Both the position numbers and the translations under genes were made by a program. The notes beneath the pieces were generated by a model. That model did not search any database, had not been told where the DNA came from, and saw only the letters and a list, made by a program, of their open reading frames with translations. 15,754 bases of DNA from an uncultured Collinsella sp. (GTDB lineage Bacteria; Actinomycetota; Coriobacteriia; Coriobacteriales; Coriobacteriaceae): NCBI GenBank assembly GCA_900759335.1, contig CAAEUX010000064.1, positions 1 through 15,754 of the forward strand, in the 5' to 3' direction. Shown here piece after piece: positions 1-8,591 of this stretch (within the stretch, counting starts at the first letter, position 1; each line of letters begins with the position of its first letter).

Positions 1-66
1 CGACCGATTGCAAGCGGTCGGCGGGGCCATTGTGGCTCTTGACAGCGGATTGGGTCATATGAGCGA

Positions 67-165
67 AAGCCCGCCAGAGCGAGCAAGGTGCCTTGAAACG
101 AGGCGGCATTGACCTTCTGGTCATGCCGCCGAAGTTGAAAGGCAGATTGCCGCTCTGGCGGGCTT
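67..165 (+). ncRNA. Conserved structured RNA-like element, copy 1
   Basis: This is a long imperfect hairpin between the LCP gene's 3' end and the window edge. The outer stem is 67-80 with 152-165 (14 bp, perfect). Inside it, 83-86 pair with 147-150; an internal loop follows (87-89 GGT facing 144-146 AGA). Then 90-94 pair with 139-143, a large internal loop follows (95-101 GAAACGA facing 131-138 GAAGTTGA), and the tip hairpin is 102-109 with 123-130, a bulged T110, 111-114 with 119-122 and a TTCT loop. A second copy at the right window end keeps every loop base and changes stem bases in matched pairs. Strand is inferred: on the plus strand the bases flanking the tip helix can form tandem G·A pairs (G100·A132, A101·G131). 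It may be the same as, or related to, the Collinsella-1 RNA motif, but I cannot confirm that. Function is unknown. Confidence 0.62.
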
Positions 166-178
166 GCAGCGTCGAGCC

Positions 179-206
179 GTTACGCGGTTTGGTAAAACCG
201 CGTAAC
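179..206 (-). terminator. Perfect 12-bp hairpin abutting the LCP stop codon
   Basis: Positions 179-190 (GTTACGCGGTTT) pair perfectly with 195-206 around a four-base loop. The hairpin begins at the base right after the LCP stop codon (207-209). Its position suggests a 3' end structure for the murA-LCP transcript. No T-run follows on either strand, so a classical intrinsic terminator is not fully supported; it could instead protect the 3' end. Confidence 0.4.
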
Positions 207-1442
207 TTAGTAGTTGGCCTCGTAGCCGTTACCGTCGCCGGTGGGCTCTTCGTAGTAGTCCGAATCGCTCGAATCGCTTGAGTCATCGGAATCGTCAGAG
301 CTGACCGATGAGGTTGCGGTACCGTTTGCGTAGTCGTCAGACGTGTTGTTGTTCAGGTCGCCGATCGTAGAGCTGGAACCGTCGGAAAGACCCATGGTGT
401 TGGGACCCTTGGGATCCTTGCCGGCATCGACGCGCTCCATCATTTCCTTGAGCTCGTCCTCGTAGACAAAGACGTAGCTCACTCCGTCGATCATGGTGCT
501 GTCGTCGGCGTACGAGGGCAGGTTGGCCGAGTAGATACCGTCGACATCCATACCGCGCATGGCATTGACCGTAGCCACGATATCCTGAACGCTCATATCG
601 GTTACGAGCATATCGGACAGCGAATTAACCAGGCCAAAGATCTTCGTGGCATCGAAGTTATTGAGAATCTGGTTGGCAAGGGCGCCAAGCACCTGACGCT
701 GGTGGCGCATGCGCGTGTAATCGCCGTCGGCATAGGTGTAGCGGCAGCGGGCATAGGTAAGGGCGGTGGCACCGTCCATATGCTGCTGGCCAGCGGTAAT
801 CTTAATATCCAGGTGCTCGGGGTCGTCAACATCATCGGTTGCGTTAATGTCGATACCGCCAACCGAATCAATCAGCGCCTGCATACCGTCGAAGCTGACC
901 TCGGCATAGTGGGAAATCTGAACACCGCACAGCTCGTTGACCGCCTCGACCATGGCCTCGGCGCCGCCAACGGTATGGCAGGCGTTGATCTTCATGGTCT
1001 CGCCCTTGTACTCGACCTTGGTGTCGCGCGGAACGGAAATGAGCGTCGCCTGCTTTTGCGTGGGGTCGATGCGTGCCAGGATAATCGAGTCGGCACGATA
1101 CGTATCCTCGCCCGGACGGCCGTCGGTGCCAAGAAGCAGCACGTAGAACGGATCCTTTGCCTCATCGGTGTCAACCAGAACCCGACGCAGATTGTCGGTA
1201 ATGACATTAGAATCGCCGAGCTTGCCCATAATGGTGGCAAACCACAGGCCGGCAGCGGTAGTGGCACTCAGCAGCACACCAAGCACGACAATGAGCGCGA
1301 CGTGACGAATCGTGTGGCTACGACGACGTTGACGAGCGCGCTCGGAATAGCGAGCCACGTTATCGCGACTGTAGATCTTGGCCTGCGCACCAGTTGAGGG
1401 TCTTCGGGCGGTGGTATCCGCGAGGGGTTTTTTATTAAACAT
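207..1442 (-). CDS. LytR-CpsA-Psr (LCP) family cell-wall glycopolymer ligase
   Basis: This is a membrane-anchored LCP protein of 411 residues. The family transfers undecaprenyl-linked anionic polymers (teichoic acids, capsule, arabinogalactan-type glycans) onto peptidoglycan on the outer face of the membrane. It has a basic N-terminus (many Arg at 32-47), one membrane segment (about 48-70) and an LCP domain from about 98. The domain contains LLLGTDGRP, the RADS and PRDT motifs that bind the pyrophosphate lipid, and the conserved Arg-rich YARCRYTYADGDYTRMRHQ block. The last ~60 residues (about 351-411) form a Ser/Asp/Asn-rich low-complexity tail. I chose ATG 1442 because an AGG lies six bases upstream; a TTG two codons earlier (1448) is possible. 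The gene starts 12 bases after murA and is presumably co-transcribed with it. The polymer it attaches cannot be told from the sequence. Confidence 0.9.
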   Translation of the reverse strand: MFNKKPLADTTARRPSTGAQAKIYSRDNVARYSERARQRRRSHTIRHVALIVVLGVLLSATTAAGLWFATIMGKLGDSNVITDNLRRVLVDTDEAKDPFYVLLLGTDGRPGEDTYRADSIILARIDPTQKQATLISVPRDTKVEYKGETMKINACHTVGGAEAMVEAVNELCGVQISHYAEVSFDGMQALIDSVGGIDINATDDVDDPEHLDIKITAGQQHMDGATALTYARCRYTYADGDYTRMRHQRQVLGALANQILNNFDATKIFGLVNSLSDMLVTDMSVQDIVATVNAMRGMDVDGIYSANLPSYADDSTMIDGVSYVFVYEDELKEMMERVDAGKDPKGPNTMGLSDGSSSTIGDLNNNTSDDYANGTATSSVSSDDSDDSSDSSDSDYYEEPTGDGNGYEANY

Positions 1443-1454
1443 AGGCAACCTGTA

Positions 1455-2738
1455 TTAGTAGATGACGGGATCGGGGACGGTAGCATGCTCGACATGCGCG
1501 CCAAGCGCCTGCAGCTTTTCGACAAACTGCTCGTAGCCACGCTTGATGTGATGGATGGCCGAAACCTCGGTCGTCCCGTCGGCAATCAAGCCCGCTACGA
1601 CGAGGGCCGCTCCACCACGCAGATCGGGCGAGGTAACCTGTGCACCCGAGAAGCCCTTGACGCCATGAATCATGGCATGATGGCTCTCGATACGAATGTC
1701 GGCACCCATGCGCACCAGCTCAGAGGCAAACATAAAGCGATTCTCGAAGATGTTTTCGGTAATAACGGAACTGCCGTCGGCAAGGGCGGAGAGCACCATA
1801 ATCTGCGCCTGCATGTCCGTCGGGAAGCCGGGGAACGGAAGCGTCTGGATGTCGACCGGCTTGATACGCTCGGCACGGCTCACATGGACGCCGTCGTCGG
1901 TACGCTCGCAATCGATGCCCATAAGCTCCATCTTCTTGAGCACCATGCCCAAGTGAATGGGGCAAAAGCCCGTGACATCGACACCGCGATCGTCGGCCAT
2001 CAACGCACCGGCGACGATAAAGGTGCCGGCCTCGATGCGGTCGCCCACTACGCGATGGGTAACGGGATGCAGCTCTTCCACGCCCTCGATGGTCACGACA
2101 GGCGTACCGGCGCCGACAATCTTAGCGCCCATCTCGTTGAGCATGTTGGCGAGATCGACGATCTCGGGCTCGCGGGCGGCATTGTCGATAACCGTGGTAC
2201 CCTTCGCGCGCACAGAGGCCATGATGAGGTTCTCGGTCGCACCGACACTGGCGAACTCGAGCGTGACGGTGGTACCGCGCAGACCTTGGGGCGCATTAGC
2301 GTTGATGTAACCGTGGGCGGTATCGAACTCAACGCCCAGGGCCTCGAGACCAAGAATGTGCATATCGATCTTGCGAGCACCCAGGTTGCAGCCGCCCGGC
2401 ATGGCGATCTTGGCGCGATGGAAGCGACCCAGCAGGGGTCCCATGACGGCGGTGGAAGCACGCATCTTGGCAACGAGCTCGTAGGGGGCCTCCCAAGAAT
2501 CGACCTGAGAGGTATCAATCTCGAGCGTGTGCTCGTCGAGAACATCGATCGTAGCGCCCATGCCCTTGAGCACCTTGCCCATCACGTGGACATCGGAAAT
2601 ATCGGGCACGTTCTGCAGCGTCGTCTTGCCCGGCGCCAGAAGCGTTGCCGCCATGAGTTTGAGTGCGGAGTTCTTGGCGCCCGAAACGGGCACGGAGCCT
2701 CCGATGGCGTGGCCACCCTCAACGCGGATAATATCCAA
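1455..2738 (-). CDS. murA: UDP-N-acetylglucosamine 1-carboxyvinyltransferase (MurA)
   Basis: MurA carries out the first committed step of peptidoglycan synthesis in the cytoplasm: it transfers enolpyruvate from PEP to UDP-GlcNAc. At 427 residues it has normal family length. Visible landmarks are SGAKNSALK with Lys22 and Asn23, Arg93 in KMRAS, the flexible-loop PGGC with the active-site Cys117 (the fosfomycin target), Arg122, and Asp308 in FPGFPTDMQAQ. The Cys, rather than the Asp found in some actinobacteria, predicts a fosfomycin-reactive enzyme. The start is TTG at 2738, supported by GAAAGGG (2745-2751 on the complement) six bases upstream. That ribosome-binding site lies directly after the T-tract of the preceding terminator, so expression depends on read-through. 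The LCP gene follows. A position downstream of atpC recalls murAA of Bacillus. Confidence 0.96.
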   Translation of the reverse strand: MDIIRVEGGHAIGGSVPVSGAKNSALKLMAATLLAPGKTTLQNVPDISDVHVMGKVLKGMGATIDVLDEHTLEIDTSQVDSWEAPYELVAKMRASTAVMGPLLGRFHRAKIAMPGGCNLGARKIDMHILGLEALGVEFDTAHGYINANAPQGLRGTTVTLEFASVGATENLIMASVRAKGTTVIDNAAREPEIVDLANMLNEMGAKIVGAGTPVVTIEGVEELHPVTHRVVGDRIEAGTFIVAGALMADDRGVDVTGFCPIHLGMVLKKMELMGIDCERTDDGVHVSRAERIKPVDIQTLPFPGFPTDMQAQIMVLSALADGSSVITENIFENRFMFASELVRMGADIRIESHHAMIHGVKGFSGAQVTSPDLRGGAALVVAGLIADGTTEVSAIHHIKRGYEQFVEKLQALGAHVEHATVPDPVIY

Positions 2739-2751
2739 GGTCTACCCTTTC

Positions 2752-2790
2752 AAAAAGCATGCCCGGGATGGCTGGGCCATCCCGGGCATG
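2752..2790 (-). terminator. Intrinsic terminator between atpC and murA
   Basis: Positions 2758-2771 (CATGCCCGGGATGG) pair perfectly with 2777-2790 around a five-base loop, a 14-bp GC-rich stem. On the minus strand the stem is followed by one C and then five T (2756-2752), the classical form for ending the atp transcript. The murA ribosome-binding site begins at the very next base (2751). No promoter fits between the hairpin and murA, so termination here must be partial, or regulated, for murA to be expressed. Confidence 0.8.
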
Positions 2791-2826
2791 ATGTGTTCGC
2801 AAATGGTCGAACGCTAAATCGTTTGA

Positions 2827-3219
2827 CTATTGGGCAAGCTTGAGCTTACACCATGCGATTTCATTATAGAGGTAGGCGCGGCGTGCATCATCCTCCGACA
2901 AATTACCCAGCTTCTCTTCAAAACCTTGAATATCAGCTTTAAGCTTGTCGGCATCGACGGTCGCCAAATCGCAAGCGCGCTCGGCGAGAACGGTCACGAC
3001 ATCGTCCGCAACCTGGGCATAGCCGCCGGCCACGGCAAACGTGTGGTCGACAGTGCCCATGGCCTTATCGGAAACGCGAACGTAACCGCGGTCGATCGTG
3101 CAGATCTCGCTGGAGTGAGCGGGCAGGACGCCAAACTCGCCATCCGTGGACGGAATCGACACAAACGCAGCGTCACCCTCATAGGCGCAGCTCACGGGGC
3201 ACACGATGCGGATACGCAT
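2827..3219 (-). CDS. atpC: ATP synthase F1 subunit epsilon
   Basis: Epsilon is part of the F1 central stalk. It couples gamma rotation to the c-ring and can inhibit ATP hydrolysis through its C-terminal helices. The 130-residue product fits the family. The N-terminal beta-sandwich (1 to about 85) includes GEFGVLPAHS and the GGYAQVADDVVTVLAERA strand; the rest forms the two-helix domain. ATG 3219 lies three bases after the atpD stop, with a purine-rich GGGGGAGAAG stretch upstream. It is the last gene of the atp operon. Translation of epsilon just after beta matches the usual order. The substrate-sensing ATP-binding motif seen in some epsilon subunits is not obvious here. Confidence 0.93.
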   Translation of the reverse strand: MRIRIVCPVSCAYEGDAAFVSIPSTDGEFGVLPAHSSEICTIDRGYVRVSDKAMGTVDHTFAVAGGYAQVADDVVTVLAERACDLATVDADKLKADIQGFEEKLGNLSEDDARRAYLYNEIAWCKLKLAQ

Positions 3220-3222
3220 AAC

Positions 3223-4676
<1,454 letters not shown>

Positions 4677-4677
<1 letters not shown>

Positions 4678-5585
4678 TACTGTTCCTCCAATGCTGAGGC
4701 TCCGCCGACGATCTCGTTAATCTCGGTCGTGATCGAAGCCTGGCGCACGCGACTATACGTGCGGGTAAGGGTCGAGATGATCGCGGTGGCGTTTTCCGTC
4801 GCGGAGTGCATGGCCTTGCGGCGTGCACCCTGCTCGGCAGCCGCCGAATCGATCAGGGCCTGGTAGATGACCGTCAGGATATAAGACGGCACAAGCTTGC
4901 CGAGAACATGCTCGGGAGAGGGCACGAACTCGAACGTGGACGAGATGCGCTTAGGGGCGTCGGTCTCGTTCTTACGCGGACCGTGGGCCATAGCGATCAT
5001 CTCGGGGTCGAGCGGCAACAGATGCTCGACGCGAAGCTCCTGATCCACGCGGTTCTTGGCGTGGTGGTAGACAAGCTCGACACGGTCAAGCTCACCGGCA
5101 CGATACGCATCGCAGATATGAGAGGAGATCATGCGGGCCTGATTGAAATCGGGCTCAGAGGAGTTGCCCTCAAAGTGCATGACAACGTTTGCGCGGTCAC
5201 GGAAATACGTGGCCGGCTTACGCCCGCACGCGATGATCTCGCACTCGATGCCGTCGTTCGCCCAAGAAGCGGCGAGCTTTTCGGCCGTGCGCTCCACCGT
5301 CGTATTGAAACCGCCGGCAAGGCCGCGGTCCGAGGCAATAACGACAATCAGGCCATGCTTGACGCTCTCATGCTTCTGCAGCATGGGATCGGTGCCCGAA
5401 CAGGAGGCGTCGCCGGCGACCGTCAACATGACGTCGGTCAGCGCCTCCTTATAGGGCTCGGCCTGCTTGGAGCGATCGAGGGCACGACGAATCTTGGCCG
5501 TAGAGACCATCTCCATCGTGCGCGTGATCTGCTTGGTCGTGGTAACCGAGGAGATTCGCTTCTTAATGTCGCGAAGGTTGGCCAT
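4677..5585 (-). CDS. atpG: ATP synthase F1 subunit gamma
   Basis: Gamma is the rotor shaft that turns inside the alpha3-beta3 hexamer. The product is 302 residues, at the long end of the usual range. The signature helices are at both termini: RDIKKRISSVTTTKQITRTM with MVSTAKIRRA at the N-terminus, and AMHSATENA followed by YSRVRQASITTEINEIVGGA at the C-terminus. The central Rossmann-like part includes VVIASDRGLAGGFN. The gene starts five bases after atpA and overlaps atpD by one base. No cysteine-bearing chloroplast-type redox loop is evident. Confidence 0.96.
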
Positions 5586-5590
5586 GGGGC

Positions 5591-7189
5591 TTAGTTCTCC
5601 TCTGATCCAGAAACATCCGAATGGTGCTTGGCCATGAACTGCTGCTTGAAGTCGCCGATGACGCGCAAGAGCTCAGCCTTGGTGTCATCATCGATCTTCT
5701 TGCCGCGAACCTTGTCGAGCAGCGAACCAAAGCCATTGTCCATGTACTCGATGAGCTCGGCACGGAAAGGCAGCACGTCGGCGATCTCCAGGTCATCCAG
5801 GAAGCCCTCGTTGCCAGCGAACAGCGTAACGATCTGCTCGCCAACCTCAAACGGCTTGTAACGCGGCTGCTTCAGGAGCTCGGTCATGCGAGCACCGTGG
5901 GTCAGCTGCTTCTGAGTAGCCTCGTCGAGGTCGGAGCCGAACTGCGTAAAGCCAGCGAGCTCCTGATAGGAAGCGAGGTCCAGACGGAGGTTGCCGGCGA
6001 CCTGCTTCATGGCCTTGGTCTGCGCATCGCCACCGACGCGGGACACGGAGATACCCACGTCGACTGCCGGGCGCTGACCCTGGAAGAAGAGCTCGGACTG
6101 CAGGTAGATCTGACCATCGGTAATGGAAATGACGTTGGTCGGAATGTAGGCCGAGACGTCGCCGTCCTGGGTCTCGATGATCGGCAGTGCCGTCATGGAG
6201 CCGTAACCGTTCTTCTTGGACATCTTGACGGCACGCTCGAGCAGACGAGAGTGCAGGTAGAAGATGTCGCCAGGATAGGCCTCGCGTCCGGGCGGACGAT
6301 GCAGCGTCAGCGACATCTGACGGTAGGCCACAGCCTGCTTGGACAGGTCATCGTAGATGACGAGCACGTGGCCGCCGGGGTTGGTCTCGCTGGCGGGCTT
6401 GCCGTCCTCGCCGTTGTACATAAAGAACTCGCCAATAGCGGCACCGGCCATAGGCGCGATGTACTGCATAGGGGCGGAATCGGCAGCGGTGGCCGAAACG
6501 ATGATGGTGTAGTCGAGCGCACCGTGCTGAGCGAGGGTCTCGCGGATGTTGGCAACCGTGGAGGCCTTCTGGCCGATGGCGACATAGATGCAGACCATGC
6601 CCTTGCCGCGCTGGTTGAGGATAGCGTCGATGGCGATGGCGGTCTTACCGGTCTTACGGTCACCGATGATGAGCTCACGCTGACCGCGGCCAATAGGCAC
6701 CATGGAGTCGATAGCGAGCAGACCGGTCTGAACCGGCTCGCACACCGGGGTACGATCGATGACGCCGGGAGCCTTGAACTCGATGGGGCGACGGTGCGTA
6801 GCGACGATGTCGCCCAGGCCGTCGATGGGCTGGCCGAGCGGATTGACGACGCGGGCGAGCATGGCACGGCTCACGGGGATATCCATAACGCGGCCAGTGG
6901 TGCGGCACTCGTCGCCTTCCTTGATGGAGTCGACGGCACCGAACAGAACGGCGCCGACCTCGTCACGGTCAAGGTTCTGGGCAAGGCCGAAGACGGTCTC
7001 ACCGGTATCGGAGCTCTTGAACTCCAGAAGCTCGCCTGCCATGGCGCTCTTGAGGCCGGAGACGCGCGCGATGCCGTCGCCTACCTCATCGACCGTTGAA
7101 ACCTCATGCGTATCGACCGTCGCGGAGAGGCTCGTGAGCTGCTCCTGCAGTTTCTTGGCGATATCCTGGGCATTGAGGGTTTCGGACAT
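5591..7189 (-). CDS. atpA: ATP synthase F1 subunit alpha
   Basis: Alpha is the regulatory, non-catalytic nucleotide-binding subunit of F1; it supplies the arginine finger to the beta active site. The product is 532 residues. Walker A is GDRKTGKT at 176-183, and the finger lies in SVSRVGG (Arg384). The N-terminal helix that binds delta is at 1-25, followed by the beta-barrel domain and then the nucleotide domain. The C-terminus has a short Asp/Glu/Ser-rich tail. The ATG overlaps the atpH stop by one base (TAATG), with GGAGGTG seven bases upstream, indicating coupled translation. Confidence 0.98.
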   Translation of the reverse strand: MSETLNAQDIAKKLQEQLTSLSATVDTHEVSTVDEVGDGIARVSGLKSAMAGELLEFKSSDTGETVFGLAQNLDRDEVGAVLFGAVDSIKEGDECRTTGRVMDIPVSRAMLARVVNPLGQPIDGLGDIVATHRRPIEFKAPGVIDRTPVCEPVQTGLLAIDSMVPIGRGQRELIIGDRKTGKTAIAIDAILNQRGKGMVCIYVAIGQKASTVANIRETLAQHGALDYTIIVSATAADSAPMQYIAPMAGAAIGEFFMYNGEDGKPASETNPGGHVLVIYDDLSKQAVAYRQMSLTLHRPPGREAYPGDIFYLHSRLLERAVKMSKKNGYGSMTALPIIETQDGDVSAYIPTNVISITDGQIYLQSELFFQGQRPAVDVGISVSRVGGDAQTKAMKQVAGNLRLDLASYQELAGFTQFGSDLDEATQKQLTHGARMTELLKQPRYKPFEVGEQIVTLFAGNEGFLDDLEIADVLPFRAELIEYMDNGFGSLLDKVRGKKIDDDTKAELLRVIGDFKQQFMAKHHSDVSGSEEN

Positions 7190-7665
7190 TAGGCTTCACC
7201 TCCGTACGAATTAGCAGAGTTTGCGAGGGTCTCCTGCGCGATGCGCAGCTGCGTCTTGACGGAAATGTCACGACGCTCGCCGCGGGCCTCGAGCACCAGG
7301 CCGCCCACGATAGACGGGTCGACCTGCTCGATAAGGAATACCTTGCGGCCGAAGTCCTGCTCGCATTTCTTAGTGATGGTTTGACGCAGCTCGTCGTCGA
7401 GCGGGATCGCCGTGGTGACGGTCACGCCCACTACATCCTCGTCTTCCTCGGCAACATACTTAAAGGCAGCTGCCACCTTGGGAAGAAGGTCGAGCTGGTC
7501 GCGCTTGGACATGGTGTCGAGCACGGCGATGATCTCGGGGCTGGCAGAAGCCAGGCGCTCGATCATCTCGAGGTCCTCAAACACATGGTCCTCGGCCTTA
7601 GCGGCTTCCAGAAGGGAGCGCGCGTAGGTCTCGAGCACCTTGTCCTGATAGCGGCTAGTCGGCAT
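7189..7665 (-). CDS. atpH: ATP synthase F1 subunit delta
   Basis: Delta ties the top of the alpha3-beta3 hexamer to the b stator stalk. The product is 158 residues, shorter than the ~175-180 typical of many bacteria. The N-terminal helical bundle begins YARSLLEAAK. The C-terminal part carries the conserved segment DPSIVGGLVLEARGERRDISVKTQL in its usual form. The start lies inside the end of atpF (11-base overlap), so the two stator genes are likely translationally coupled. The identity rests on these motifs and on its place between b and alpha. Confidence 0.93.
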   Translation of the reverse strand: MPTSRYQDKVLETYARSLLEAAKAEDHVFEDLEMIERLASASPEIIAVLDTMSKRDQLDLLPKVAAAFKYVAEEDEDVVGVTVTTAIPLDDELRQTITKKCEQDFGRKVFLIEQVDPSIVGGLVLEARGERRDISVKTQLRIAQETLANSANSYGGEA

Positions 7666-8257
7666 TCAGGCTACCTGCTTCCTGGATGTAGCGCTCGATG
7701 AGCTTCTTCTGCTCGGCATCGTCCTCGAGTGCCTCGCCCACGATCTTGGTGGCGACGGCAACGGACAGGTCGGCGATGGAGCTCGCGGCACCGGCGTAAA
7801 TGGACTTGCGCTCGTCCTCGACGGTCGTATGGGCCTTGGCGATGATCTCCTCGGCCTCCTTGTGAGCAGCCTCGATGATACGGGCGCGCTCGGACTCGGC
7901 GTCCTTACGGGCCTCGAGAACGATGTCGGCAGCCTGACGACGGGCGTCGGTGACGATCGAGTCGGACTCAGCGCGCTTGGCGATAGCCTCCTGCTTGGTC
8001 TTCTCGGCCTCGTCGAGGCTCTCATCGATCTTCTTGCCGCGCTCCTCCATGGTTTTCATGATGCCCGGCAGGGCGACCTTGGCCAGCACGATCCAGATGA
8101 TCAGGAAGGCGATAAGCGCCGGGATGAACTCCGCCATCTTAGGGATGAGGATGTCCGCACCGGCAGCGCCGTCCTCGGCGAACGCGGAAACCGGCATAAG
8201 CAGCGCGGCCGCGGACGCGGAGAGTGCGATCGCGCTCTTCTGGGATGAAAGATTCAT
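7655..8257 (-). CDS. atpF: ATP synthase Fo subunit b, with signal-peptide-like N-terminus
   Basis: Subunit b is the membrane-anchored peripheral stalk that holds F1 against rotor torque. The product is 200 residues, against about 156 in Escherichia coli. Residues 1-27 look like a cleavable signal peptide: a short polar start, a hydrophobic Ala/Leu core and AFA|ED at the predicted cut. The normal membrane segment follows (about 43-62, MAEFIPALIAFLIIWIVLAK), then a long charged Ala/Glu/Lys-rich coiled coil (70 to about 185). The N-terminus of b normally faces outward, so a cleaved signal peptide would fit the topology. ATG 8257 has GGAGC ten bases upstream. The gene overlaps atpH by 11 bases. 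Confidence 0.95.
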   Translation of the reverse strand: MNLSSQKSAIALSASAAALLMPVSAFAEDGAAGADILIPKMAEFIPALIAFLIIWIVLAKVALPGIMKTMEERGKKIDESLDEAEKTKQEAIAKRAESDSIVTDARRQAADIVLEARKDAESERARIIEAAHKEAEEIIAKAHTTVEDERKSIYAGAASSIADLSVAVATKIVGEALEDDAEQKKLIERYIQEAGSLNAD

Positions 8258-8272
8258 ACTTGACGCTCCGTG

Positions 8273-8467
8273 CTATTTAACGATCAGCGCGACAACGAAG
8301 CCGATCAGAGCCAGAGCCTCGCCGAAGGCGGAGCCCATGATGAAGACGGTGAACACGCGGCCCTGGACCTCAGGCTGACGGGCCATAGCACCCGTAGCAC
8401 CCAGAGCAGACAGGCCGATAGCAAGACCAGCGCCGATAACACCGAGACCGTAACCGATAACTCCCAC
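8273..8467 (-). CDS. atpE: ATP synthase Fo subunit c (rotor ring)
   Basis: Subunit c is the ion-carrying hairpin that forms the Fo rotor ring. It is only 64 residues (usual range about 70-90), with almost nothing outside its two membrane helices. Helix 1 is Gly/Ala-rich (about 3-28), the polar loop is RQPEVQG (30-36), and helix 2 holds the ion-binding Glu50 in GSAFGEALALIG. The Gln and Glu-Ser/Thr ligands of sodium-type rings are absent, so proton coupling is expected. The start is GTG at 8467, fixed by a near-perfect Shine-Dalgarno sequence four bases upstream. atpF follows after 15 bases. Confidence 0.96.
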   Translation of the reverse strand: MGVIGYGLGVIGAGLAIGLSALGATGAMARQPEVQGRVFTVFIMGSAFGEALALIGFVVALIVK

Positions 8468-8471
8468 GATT

Positions 8472-8479
8472 CCTCCTTT
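8472..8479 (-). promoter_or_regulatory. Strong ribosome-binding site of atpE
   Basis: The minus strand reads AAAGGAGG four bases before the GTG start, the strongest Shine-Dalgarno match in the operon. It decides the unusual GTG start and suits the high copy number of subunit c in the complex. Confidence 0.85.
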
Positions 8480-8591
8480 GTCGTGCGTGTCTTATTTCAC
8501 GCAGGATAACCTTTTTATAACTGCCGGGCTCCATGGGTACGGGCACCGGCGGTTTAACGAATTGCCTTACCTTTAAGGCGCGAACGGAAGA
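8480..8591 (-). other. atpB-atpE leader region
   Basis: This is the only long gap inside the atp operon (124 bases from atpB to atpE). It has no convincing ORF. A weak GCCGG/CCGGC stem (8523-8527 with 8546-8550) and an A/T-rich stretch near 8514-8520 precede the atpE ribosome-binding site. A translational enhancer or RNA-processing region for subunit c is possible. I see no clear promoter. Confidence 0.4.

Noticed and set aside
1..20. Small hairpin CGACCG/CGGTCG at the extreme left edge.
   Set aside because: It is only six pairs, with no T-run and the context cut off.
39..44. TTGACA at 39-44 and again at 15652-15657, each upstream of an RNA-like element, as a shared -35 box.
   Set aside because: No -10 box lies at a proper distance in either copy, the distances to the elements differ, and in copy 2 the outer stem starts almost at once after it.
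1..112. Open frame 2 from the window edge to a stop at 110-112, and a minus-strand ATG at 58 reading out of the window.
   Set aside because: The plus frame would run through the RNA-like hairpin, and the minus ATG has no ribosome-binding site. Neither can be judged with so little sequence.
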